Part shown: positions 56,517 to 64,000 of the stretch, piece by piece
Layout of the letters: each line of letters starts with the position of its first letter
Position numbering within the stretch: the stretch's first letter is position 1
DNA from: JABHGY01 sp964525185
GTDB taxonomy: Bacteria > Fidelibacterota > Marinisomatia > Marinisomatales > UBA1611
Assembly: GCA_964525185.1 (NCBI GenBank)
Contig: CAZGFQ010000002.1
Coordinates: 1 to 64,000, forward strand
Reading direction: 5' to 3'
DNA length: 64,000 nucleotides
Position numbers and translations under genes: made by a program
The notes under the pieces: model-generated
Seen by the model: only the letters and a program-made list of their open reading frames with translations
What the model was told of the DNA's origin: nothing
Database searches by the model: none

Positions 56517-57293
56517 ATGACATTATTCAAAATTGGTTTTTTATCGGTCACAATTATCGATGTAATCGATTTAATACTTGTAAGTTGGATTTTTTATAAA
56601 GTATACCAGTATTTTAAAGATACACGTGCAGGGCAAATGCTTATTGGTTTAATAATATTATTAATCTCATCATTTGTTTTTAACACATTTGGACTCAGTG
56701 CTATGTCTTGGTTGGTAAATCAATTTCAAACAGTATGGGTTGTTGCATTTGTTATTTTATTTCAACCAGAAATTCGCCGATTACTCATCTATGTTGGTCA
56801 AACACGATTTTTCAGAACTATTTTTCGAGTTGGATCGCCACGTTCATTGGAAGCAATAGTTGAAGCATGTATTCAACTAGTAGATCGTAAATGGGGAGCC
56901 TTAATTGTAATTCAGAGAGAAACAGGTCTACGTGCGTATAAAGAATCTGGTACATTAATGAAAGCTGAAGTTTCAGCACCTTTACTGGTAAGTATCTTTA
57001 ATCCATCTTCTCCACTTCATGATGGTGCTGTTATTATTCGTAACACATTAATTGAATCTGCAGGAAGCATTTTACCTTTAACTGAAAGTACAATGATTGA
57101 CCCAGAAATGGGAACTCGACATAGAGCAGCTCTTGGATTAACAGAAGAGTCAGATGCTCTTGTATTAGTTGTCTCCGAAGAGCGTGGAAGAATTTCCGCG
57201 TCAGAAAATGGTCGATTTATTCATCTTGATATGGATGAAATGGCATTAAGACGATATTTAAATGATCGATTATTCATTTCTTCTGGTGAATAA
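56517..57293 (+). CDS. cdaA: Diadenylate cyclase CdaA
   Basis: A 258-residue membrane enzyme that makes c-di-AMP from two ATP. Three N-terminal helices (about 10-30, 38-58 and 70-88) are followed by a DAC (DisA_N) domain with the catalytic DGA motif at 169-171 and RHR at 201-203, both intact. No cdaR (YbbR) partner gene follows as it does in Firmicutes. c-di-AMP is known to control potassium and osmolyte transport; downstream targets are not visible here. Confidence 0.95.
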   Translation: MTLFKIGFLSVTIIDVIDLILVSWIFYKVYQYFKDTRAGQMLIGLIILLISSFVFNTFGLSAMSWLVNQFQTVWVVAFVILFQPEIRRLLIYVGQTRFFRTIFRVGSPRSLEAIVEACIQLVDRKWGALIVIQRETGLRAYKESGTLMKAEVSAPLLVSIFNPSSPLHDGAVIIRNTLIESAGSILPLTESTMIDPEMGTRHRAALGLTEESDALVLVVSEERGRISASENGRFIHLDMDEMALRRYLNDRLFISSGE

Positions 57294-57345
57294 GATTTAG
57301 TAAAAACTCAGTTTAATCGCATACAACCTTTTCCTAAATTAGCAG

Positions 57346-58462
57346 ATGGATATAAACGACTTAAAAGACCAGTTCCAAATCTCCGAATCAAAATATAATG
57401 AATTGCGGAGGTACCTTTGACTTGGATGCAAGCCAAAAAAGCCTCGAATCACTTAGGGAAACTTCTGCTGAACCTACCTTTTGGGACGATAATCAAAAAG
57501 CATCCATTATATTAAAAAAAATATCTCGTATAGAAAAAGAAATCAATTTATGGTCTGACATGGAGCGCCGCCATGGTGATGTAGAAATATTATTTGAATT
57601 TGCAGAAGAAGGCGAAGCAAGTTTAGATGAGATAAAAACTGAATTGTTTGATTATCAAAATATTGTAAATGATATTGAACTAAAAATGATTCTTGGAAGA
57701 AAAGAAGATGAGCAAAATGCCATCTTAACAATTCACCCAGGAGCAGGTGGAACAGAAAGTCAAGATTGGGCAGAGATGCTATATAGAATGTATTCTCGTT
57801 GGATTGAGAAAAAAGGGTTTAAGATGGACGTATTAGATGTGCAACCTGGAGATGAAGCTGGGATTAAAGATGTTACATTCGAAATAAAAGGTGATTATGC
57901 TTATGGCATGTCAAAAGCAGAAGCGGGAGTCCATCGCATGGTTCGAATTTCTCCATTTGATTCCAATAGTCGGAGACATACATCTTTTGCCTCCGTTTTT
58001 GTATACCCATCAGTTGATGATGAAATTGAAATTGAAATAAATCAACAAGATTTAAGGATAGATACATATAGAGCAAGTGGTGCTGGAGGGCAGCATGTGA
58101 ATAAAACAGATTCAGCTGTTAGAATTACACATAACCCAACAGGAATTGTTGTCCAATGCCAAAATCAAAGATCTCAACTTAAAAATAAAAATCAAGCGAT
58201 GAAAATTCTTAAAGCGCGTATTTATCAACATGAGCTTGAACTTGAGAAAGAGAAAAATAAAGAATTAGAAGATCAAAAAATGGATATTGGGTGGGGAAGC
58301 CAAATTCGTTCTTATGTTTTTCACCCATATAATATGGTAAAAGATCACAGGACAAAAGAAGAAACAGGAAATGTTCAGGCCGTTATGGATGGGGACATTG
58401 ATCCCTTCATTCGAGCCTATTTATTAAGTAATATGAAACCACAAAATGTAAAGGTTGATTAA
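57346..58462 (+). CDS. prfB: Peptide chain release factor 2, with programmed +1 frameshift
   Basis: The true gene starts at ATG 57346, reads 24 codons to CTT (57415-57417), shifts +1 at the in-frame TGA (57418-57420) and continues from GAC at 57419 to the TAA ending at 58462, giving 371 residues. The zero-frame part begins MDINDLKDQFQISESKYNEL. The stop-codon-recognising domain follows (family SPF tripeptide seen as ISPFDSNSRRHTS), and the GGQ motif in GAGGQHVNKTDS catalyses peptide release. RF2 reads UGA and UAA; the frameshift rises when RF2 is scarce, an autoregulatory loop. Treating the gene as starting at ATG 57398 would lose the N-terminus. Confidence 0.95.
57406..57421 (+). promoter_or_regulatory. 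prfB programmed frameshift signal
   Basis: An internal Shine-Dalgarno-like CGGAGG (57406-57411), three bases of spacer and then CTTTGAC (57415-57421). This is the classic RF2 frameshift arrangement, with the same spacing as in E. coli. The ribosome pauses at the poorly terminated TGA, the SD-like site pushes it, and tRNA-Leu slips from CTT to TTT. Confidence 0.95.
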
Positions 58463-58467
58463 CACAT

Positions 58468-59955
58468 ATGTCAGAGCAACAAAAAAGTTTACAACAAATT
58501 ATAGATTTTCGAATTGAAAAATTAAACAAACTCAAAGAAGCGGGTGTTAACCCTTATCCTCATAAATTTAACCCAACTCATTCTAGTACAGAAGTATTAA
58601 ACGAATTTGATGAGAATGAGCAAAAAACAGTCATAGTTGCTGGGCGAATTATGGCATTAAGAAAAATGGGGAAAGCGTCTTTCACTCATATTATGGATGG
58701 CTCAGGTCGAATTCAAATTTATATCCGGCGAGATGACGTAGGTGAAGAATCATACTCACATTTTAAACTGTTAGATATAGGTGATTTTATAGGCATTGAT
58801 GGATATATTTTTAAAACAAAATTAGGTGAAATTTCCATTCATGCTGAAAAATTAACTGTTTTATCAAAAAGCATAAGGCCATTACCAGTAGTCAAAGAAA
58901 AAGATGGAGAAACATTTGATGCCTTTTCAGATAAAGAACAAAGATATCGTAATAGACATTTAGATTTAATTGTGAATCCAGACGTACGTGACACATTTAT
59001 AAAACGAACAAAAATCATTAATGCTTTAAGAACTTATCTTGATTCTCGTGATTTTTTAGAAGTTGAAACGCCAGTATTGCAACCACTTTATGGCGGAGCA
59101 AATGCCCGACCCTTTGTAACTCATCACAATGCATTAGATCAGGAGTTTTATCTTCGTATTGCAGACGAACTATATTTAAAACGCCTCATTATAGGTGGAT
59201 TTGAAAAAGTATATGAAATTGCAAAAGATTTTCGAAATGAAGGAATGGACCGGAGCCATAATCCTGAATTCACAATGCTTGAATATTATGAAGCATATGC
59301 TGACTATGAAGATACAATGGTATTGGTTGAAGATATGATAAGAACTGCCGCCCAAGTTGTTGATGCTGAGCAGATTACATGGGGGAACATGGAAATTGAT
59401 TTATCCAAGCCATTTCATAAAAAAGCTTATTTTGAACTCCTTAAGGATGTGACAGGTCATGATTTATCAGCAGCTGGATACGAAAAATTAATTTCTGTTT
59501 TTAATGAGATGAAAATTGATATTCCAGAAAATGCGAATGTTTCTCAATTATTGGGGACATTAATGGATGATTTAGTTGAGCCAACACTTATACATCCAAC
59601 TTTTATTATTGATTATCCTAAAGAAGTGTCTCCATTAGCAAAAATGCATCGCAATGGAGATGAATCATTAGTTGAAAGATTTGAACTCATTATTGGTGGA
59701 GCTGAATTTGCAAATTCATTTTCGGAGTTAAATGATCCAATTGATCAACGGAGTAGGCTGGAAGCACAGTCTGCATTACGAGAAGCGGGTGACGATGAAG
59801 CCCAACCTGTCGATGAGAATTTTATTCAGGCTATGGAATGTGGTATGCCGCCAACTGGCGGTGTAGGACTTGGCGTAGATCGTCTTGTTATGCTATTGAC
59901 TGGAAATCGTTGGATTCGCGACGTTTTATTGTTCCCTGCTTTACGATCAGAATAA
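58468..59955 (+). CDS. lysS: Lysine--tRNA ligase (class II)
   Basis: A 495-residue class II synthetase. An N-terminal OB-fold anticodon-binding domain (about 50-140; VAGRIMALRKMGKASFTHI) precedes the catalytic core with DLIVNPDVRDTFIKRTKI (motif 1 area), motif 2 RNEGMDRSHNPEFTMLEYYE (about 257-276) and motif 3 PTGGVGLGVDRLVMLLTG (about 465-482). It charges tRNA-Lys. The gene is co-directional with prfB, five bases away, an arrangement also seen in E. coli (prfB-lysS). Confidence 0.97.
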   Translation: MSEQQKSLQQIIDFRIEKLNKLKEAGVNPYPHKFNPTHSSTEVLNEFDENEQKTVIVAGRIMALRKMGKASFTHIMDGSGRIQIYIRRDDVGEESYSHFKLLDIGDFIGIDGYIFKTKLGEISIHAEKLTVLSKSIRPLPVVKEKDGETFDAFSDKEQRYRNRHLDLIVNPDVRDTFIKRTKIINALRTYLDSRDFLEVETPVLQPLYGGANARPFVTHHNALDQEFYLRIADELYLKRLIIGGFEKVYEIAKDFRNEGMDRSHNPEFTMLEYYEAYADYEDTMVLVEDMIRTAAQVVDAEQITWGNMEIDLSKPFHKKAYFELLKDVTGHDLSAAGYEKLISVFNEMKIDIPENANVSQLLGTLMDDLVEPTLIHPTFIIDYPKEVSPLAKMHRNGDESLVERFELIIGGAEFANSFSELNDPIDQRSRLEAQSALREAGDDEAQPVDENFIQAMECGMPPTGGVGLGVDRLVMLLTGNRWIRDVLLFPALRSE

Positions 59956-59958
59956 TAT

Positions 59959-61164
59959 ATGAATATCAGTTCGCGTATTGCCCTTCGCTATCTGAAATCT
60001 TCCCATAGGGGCAGTTTTTCCTCATACGCAAGCCGTCTTGCAGTAATCGGCTTGGCAATAGGAATTGCATCGCTTGTAATTACTTTAAGTATTATGGCGG
60101 GATTTGAAAAAACAGTTTCTGAGAAAATTGCTTCATTCGATTCCCATATTCGTATATCACATTTCATGAATAAATCCATTATGTACCCAGATAAATCGTT
60201 GGATTCATTGTTTATTGAATCGCCAGTTGGTTTTAAGAAAAGTATTTATATTCAAAAACCAGCTCTCATTAGGAAAAAACAAAAGGCTGAAGGCGTTATT
60301 GTTGAAGGTAGCAAATGGATTCCTAAATCATTTGTTTTGGATACACCAAATATTATGGGTGATTACATAGAGTTAAAGAAAAATGAAGTTTGGCTGGGAG
60401 ATGATTTAGCAAATATTATGGATGTAGGTGTAGGTGATAAAATTGTGTTAGCAGATTTGCAATCGTTAAACCAAACTACATCGAATCGAGTAGTAAAATC
60501 ATTAAAGGTGGCAGGTCTTTTCCATTCTGGGTTACAAGAATATGATAAAACACTCGTTTTTGTTTCAATTGAAGATGCTCAACAAGTATTTAATATGCCA
60601 AATAGAATTTCTGGATACAAGGTAGATTCAGATGAAAATTCCATTTCAAAACTCATATCCTATATTCGTGAGAATACTGGTTATCCTTATTATGTTGTTA
60701 CGTGGCGAGAGAAACATCAAGTTTTATTTGATTGGATTGATATTCAGAAATGGCCCATTTTGATAAACTTTGGGTTAATCGCATTAGTTGGTGTTGTAAA
60801 TATTTTATCCGCATTAGCCATGATAATAATAGAAAAATCAAGTCAAGTAGGTATTTTATTGTCACAGGGAATGAATCGATATACCGTTAAAATTATATTT
60901 TGTATTCAAGGTGCAGTCATTGGACTTAGTGGAGCACTTTTAGGAATTCTTTTGGCGGGTATAATTATTTTTATCCAATTTAAAACTCACTTTATTTCTA
61001 TACCAGAAAATATATATTTCATGGATCATATTCCTATTTCCATTGAATTAATTCCTATTATAATCATCGGAATTCTTTCAGTCATTATTTCATTTCTTGC
61101 GTCTTATTGGCCAGCAAGTAAAGTGGGTAGAATTCAACCATCAAAAGTGTTATCATACGAATGA
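59959..61164 (+). CDS. lolC: LolC/LolE-family lipoprotein-releasing permease, first subunit
   Basis: A 401-residue inner-membrane protein. The N-terminal RIALRYLKSSHRGSFSSYAS motif (about 6-25) and the GIASLVITLSIMAGFEKTVS helix (about 33-52) are the LolCE/MacB start. A periplasmic domain follows (about 55-255), and then three helices (about 265-300, 310-340 and 362-388) form an FtsX domain ending AKVGRIQPSKVLSYE-like. The family extracts lipoproteins from the inner membrane. It overlaps the second permease by four bases. Confidence 0.9.
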   Translation: MNISSRIALRYLKSSHRGSFSSYASRLAVIGLAIGIASLVITLSIMAGFEKTVSEKIASFDSHIRISHFMNKSIMYPDKSLDSLFIESPVGFKKSIYIQKPALIRKKQKAEGVIVEGSKWIPKSFVLDTPNIMGDYIELKKNEVWLGDDLANIMDVGVGDKIVLADLQSLNQTTSNRVVKSLKVAGLFHSGLQEYDKTLVFVSIEDAQQVFNMPNRISGYKVDSDENSISKLISYIRENTGYPYYVVTWREKHQVLFDWIDIQKWPILINFGLIALVGVVNILSALAMIIIEKSSQVGILLSQGMNRYTVKIIFCIQGAVIGLSGALLGILLAGIIIFIQFKTHFISIPENIYFMDHIPISIELIPIIIIGILSVIISFLASYWPASKVGRIQPSKVLSYE

Positions 61165-62336
61165 GTTTTACAACAATAATAGCTAAAAAATTTATTAAAG
61201 GGAGGACGGGGCCTGGAAAATTTACGGGAATGGTTTCTATGGTTGGAATGGCGGTTGGAAGTTTTGCTATGGTTGTATCCATCGCTGTTATGAATGGATT
61301 TGAGTCTCGTGTATCCGATCGATTGAGAGGGTTTGATGGTGATATTCGAATTTCAGGTTTCATCACACAAAGTGTAATCGATCAGATTTCCAAAGTCAAA
61401 GGGATTTATGCGTCCATTCCATTTATCGAACGAAAAGGTATTATTTCTTCAGGTGAAACTGAACAAGTCATTGTATTTAAAGCATTAAACATGAATAGAA
61501 TGATGGATGTATATAATATTAAAATGGATATGAATTACTCTGACGATGGTGGGGCTATTATTGGGAAATCCTTATCATATCGAATGAATCTTTCATTGGA
61601 GACTAGTATAGAATTATATAGCCCCTTGGACATGTCATATGGTTTAGGATATCCACCTAAAAGAAAAAGCAATGTAAAAGGGGTTTTTCAATCTCAAGTA
61701 TTAGACTATGACGATCGAACGGTGTTTATTCCTATAGAAATTGGTAAGAAATTATTTAAAAAAATTCCTGAATATACTGGAATAGACATTCGTTGTAAAT
61801 CAAATGAAAATATAGTGAATATTTCCAAAATATTATCTCAAACTTTAGGAGAAGATTATATAATTGAAACATGGAAGGAACAACATTCATCGTTAGTGCA
61901 AGCCATGGAATTAGAGCGATTAATGGCATTAATTGTTTTAAGTCTCATAATTGTAGTTTCTGGGTTTAATCTTGCGTCTACATTAAGTTTAGTTACAATT
62001 CAGCGGATCCACGAAATAGGTATATTGCAAGCAATTGGTGCACCTAAAAAAGCACTTAGGAAAATGTTATTCATTCAAGGATTCTTATTAGGTGGAAAAG
62101 GGACAATAATTGGCATCGTTTTAGGGGGAATAATTATCATATTACAGAACTTATTTGGGTTTATTCCATTACCGTCAGATATTTATTTTATAAATACATT
62201 ACCTATGAAATTAACAATATGGAATTTGATTATTATTCCAAGTATTTCATGTGTGATTATTTTATTATCATCCTATATTGCTAGTAGAAAAGCAAGTAGT
62301 ATTGAACCAAAATTAGCCTTAACATGGAATAAATGA
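61161..62336 (+). CDS. lolE: LolC/LolE-family lipoprotein-releasing permease, second subunit
   Basis: A 391-residue paralogue of the preceding gene with the same plan: KFIKGRTGPGKFTGMVSMVG (about 8-27), a helix with VSIAVMNGFESRVSDRLRGF, a periplasmic domain (about 58-255) and three C-terminal helices (about 262-290, 300-330 and 350-375), ending SSIEPKLALTW. Two diverged permeases plus one ATPase is the LolCDE pattern of proteobacteria, as opposed to homodimeric permeases (LolF). It overlaps lolD by four bases. Confidence 0.9.
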   Translation: MSFTTIIAKKFIKGRTGPGKFTGMVSMVGMAVGSFAMVVSIAVMNGFESRVSDRLRGFDGDIRISGFITQSVIDQISKVKGIYASIPFIERKGIISSGETEQVIVFKALNMNRMMDVYNIKMDMNYSDDGGAIIGKSLSYRMNLSLETSIELYSPLDMSYGLGYPPKRKSNVKGVFQSQVLDYDDRTVFIPIEIGKKLFKKIPEYTGIDIRCKSNENIVNISKILSQTLGEDYIIETWKEQHSSLVQAMELERLMALIVLSLIIVVSGFNLASTLSLVTIQRIHEIGILQAIGAPKKALRKMLFIQGFLLGGKGTIIGIVLGGIIIILQNLFGFIPLPSDIYFINTLPMKLTIWNLIIIPSISCVIILLSSYIASRKASSIEPKLALTWNK

Positions 62337-63007
62337 TTTTAGACGCAAAAAATATAATTAAGTCCTATAAAAATGGAGACCATTCATTAGTAGTTTTGAA
62401 TAAATGTAACTTAACTGTCAACTCAGGTGAAATCATTACTATCATGGGAGAATCAGGATCTGGCAAATCTACTTTACTCAATATTCTTGGTACTTTAGAC
62501 AGACCCGATTCGGGAGAAATATTTATAAATCAAAAGAAAACTACACAAATATCAGAAAATGATATTGCAATTATAAGGAATCAATATATTGGCTTTGTTT
62601 TTCAATTTCATCATTTGTTACCAGAATTTACAGCAAAGGAAAATATATTAATTCCAACCCTTATTTACGACGATGTGGATAAAAGTCATGATGCAGACTC
62701 ATTATTAGAGTTTGTAGGTTTAACAGAACGTCAAAGCCATTTACCGTCTCAATTGTCCGGAGGAGAAAGATTAAGAATTGCGGTATTGAGAGCGATGATT
62801 AATAAACCAAAAATCATTTTAGCTGATGAACCTACTGGAAATTTAGATCATAAAAATGCTAATAAAATTATTGACCTTTTTTATAAAATTAATAAAGATT
62901 ATCAGCAGTCAATTGTTATTACTACACATAGTCTGGATGTTGCAGCTATTGGGCATCGCCAATTCATTTTAAAAAATGGTAAATTGGAAGAGAAAAAGAA
63001 GGATTAG
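62333..63007 (+). CDS. lolD: Lipoprotein-releasing ATPase LolD
   Basis: A 224-residue ABC ATPase. Walker A is GESGSGKST (about 41-49), the Q-loop is GFVFQFHHLLPEFTA (about 86-100), the signature is LSGGERLRIAVLRAM (about 141-155) and Walker B is IILADEPTGNLDH (about 161-173), with the H-loop in TTHSLDVA. The sequence FQFHHLLPEFTA.EN matches LolD. It powers the two LolC/E-like permeases just upstream. Stop is TAG at 63005, five bases before clpC. Confidence 0.94.
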   Translation: MILDAKNIIKSYKNGDHSLVVLNKCNLTVNSGEIITIMGESGSGKSTLLNILGTLDRPDSGEIFINQKKTTQISENDIAIIRNQYIGFVFQFHHLLPEFTAKENILIPTLIYDDVDKSHDADSLLEFVGLTERQSHLPSQLSGGERLRIAVLRAMINKPKIILADEPTGNLDHKNANKIIDLFYKINKDYQQSIVITTHSLDVAAIGHRQFILKNGKLEEKKKD

Positions 63008-63012
63008 GGAAA

Positions 63013-64000
63013 ATGAAAGAGAATTATTCAAAGCGTGTACAAAAAATTATGAAAGTTGCCAAGGAAGAAGCAATCCGCCTTGGACATAGTTATGTAGGAA
63101 GCGAGCATCTATTGCTGGGACTTTTAGTGGAAGAGAGTGGTCTATCTGCAAAAATATTTGATATTTATGACTGCGATCCAAATGAAATGATTGCGATGGT
63201 TGAAGATATGATCAAATCATCTGGAGGAACAATGACACTAGGGCATTTACCTCTCACTAGGCGAGCAGAACGCATATTGAGAAATGCGTTTAATGAAGCG
63301 TCGGGGATTGGAAGCCCATATGCAGATGATGAGCATTTATTGGTAGCCATGTTAAAGGAGACAGAAGGAATCGCTTACCATGTTCTTCACACATTCGGAT
63401 TAGATCATAATACAGTTGGGGAATTATTATCTTCATCAGAATTAGATCCCAAAGTTGGGGCATCTACATCACAAAATAAAACATCTAATAGTCAAACACC
63501 TACGTTGGATCATTTTTCGCGGGATATTACTGAATTAGCTAGAAAGGGTAAGCTTGATCCAGTTATTGGAAGAGAAAATGAAATTGAACGAGTGGCACAA
63601 ATTCTGACACGTCGTAAAAAAAATAATCCAGTACTTATTGGCGAGCCTGGTGTTGGTAAAACAGCCATAATTGAAGGATTGGCTCAAAGAATAAATCGGA
63701 AAACTGTTCCTCGTGTGTTGCATAACCAGCGTATCCTTTCTTTAGATTTAGCTTCTCTTGTAGCAGGAACAAAGTATAGAGGGCAATTTGAAGAACGCAT
63801 GAAAAATATTATGCAAGAAATGGAGACTAGTGACCATTTAATTGTATTTATTGATGAATTACATACGATTGTTGGTGCAGGAGGTGCGTCAGGTTCACTT
63901 GATGCCTCAAATATGTTTAAGCCTGCTTTAGCTCGTGGAGATATTCATTGTATCGGAGCAACGACATTAGATGAGTACCGTAAACATATTGAAAAAGATG
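63013..64000 (+). CDS. clpC: ATP-dependent Clp protease ATP-binding subunit ClpC (5' part, cut by window edge)
   Basis: An ATG at 63013 opens a frame running to the end of the window (329 complete codons). The N-terminal repeat domain shows two Clp_N units (RVQKIMKVAKEEAIRLGHSY at about 9-28 and TRRAERILRNAFNEASGIG at about 80-98). The first AAA+ domain begins near residue 160, with Walker A GEPGVGKT (about 211-218), Walker B LIVFIDELHTIVGAGG (about 276-291) and IGATTLDEYRKHIEKD at the edge. The N-domain start 'GHSYVGSEHLLLGLL' and lack of an early long linker fit ClpC better than ClpB. The C-terminal AAA domain is outside the window. Confidence 0.94.
   Translation, partial: MKENYSKRVQKIMKVAKEEAIRLGHSYVGSEHLLLGLLVEESGLSAKIFDIYDCDPNEMIAMVEDMIKSSGGTMTLGHLPLTRRAERILRNAFNEASGIGSPYADDEHLLVAMLKETEGIAYHVLHTFGLDHNTVGELLSSSELDPKVGASTSQNKTSNSQTPTLDHFSRDITELARKGKLDPVIGRENEIERVAQILTRRKKNNPVLIGEPGVGKTAIIEGLAQRINRKTVPRVLHNQRILSLDLASLVAGTKYRGQFEERMKNIMQEMETSDHLIVFIDELHTIVGAGGASGSLDASNMFKPALARGDIHCIGATTLDEYRKHIEKD

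Noticed and set aside
57298..57345. Possible separate gene or frame-disrupting error before prfB
   Set aside because: The in-frame TGA at 57418 is the standard RF2 frameshift site, so no sequencing error or pseudogene is needed.

Overview
The window is AT-rich chromosomal DNA, densely packed with genes. It looks like a marine Gram-negative bacterium of the FCB superphylum. I infer Marinimicrobia (SAR406)-like from the combination of a DUF2851 protein, a lytic transglycosylase, Lol-type lipoprotein export, cytochrome c maturation System I, a Na+-pumping Nqr complex with NhaD, and ClpC; no rRNA or other phylogenetic marker is present to prove it. TTG and GTG starts are common, and many genes overlap by 1-14 bases.

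Layout. (1) 1-6375, minus strand: a surface-polysaccharide export cluster with a DUF354 protein (cut by the window edge), a GT4 glycosyltransferase, a Wzy-like polymerase, a Wzx-like flippase, a Wzz-like co-polymerase carrying an N-terminal DNA-binding-like domain, and a Wza-like SLBB export protein. (2) 6376-6789: a divergent intergenic region with an extended inverted repeat, a GC palindrome and a possible small ORF abutting serS. (3) 6790-14517, plus strand: serS, plsC, DUF2851, a LysM transglycosylase, HU, a 31-residue AURKAIP1/COX24-like basic protein missed by size filters, xseA, xseB and nadK. (4) 14523-16025, minus strand: a small unknown gene, a CoA-binding protein and proline dehydrogenase. 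(5) 16212-33240, plus strand: an 11-gene complex I operon (nuoABCDHIJKLMN, no nuoEFG) running directly into nqrABCDEF and apbE. nqrM sits convergently on the minus strand, and nhaD follows. (6) 34980-44171: cobalamin adenosyltransferase, DHH phosphoesterase, ispH, pdxS, pdxT, dxs, cstA and a B12-dependent acyl-CoA mutase large subunit. (7) 44191-49032: a cytochrome c maturation operon ccmE-F-I-like-A-B-C-D, where ccmE is the CXXXY (cysteine) type and ccmD is too short for most ORF filters. (8) 49044-64000: a type II (archaeal-type) GAPDH-like gene, an MBL hydrolase, metF, tilS, hpt, ftsH, folP, cdaA, prfB (with its +1 frameshift), lysS, a LolCED-type transporter and the 5' part of clpC.

How the genes fit together. 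Regions 5 and 7 describe an energy system: an electron-input complex I without its NADH module, a Na+-pumping Nqr complex with its own flavin transferase (ApbE) and iron-delivery factor (NqrM), a Na+/H+ antiporter to couple the sodium and proton gradients, and a c-type cytochrome assembly line. Region 6 adds pyruvate/peptide-type uptake (CstA), B6 and isoprenoid precursor synthesis, and a B12-dependent carbon-skeleton rearrangement with its cofactor-activating enzyme.

The items most worth following up are the HTH-Wzz fusion, the isobutyryl-CoA-mutase-type active-site residues in the mutase, the Nuo11/Nqr arrangement, the cysteine-type CcmE, the archaeal-type GAPDH and a possible pseudoknot RNA at 9936-9972. 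No CRISPR arrays, tRNA or rRNA genes, insertion sequences, prophage or obvious defence systems were seen.
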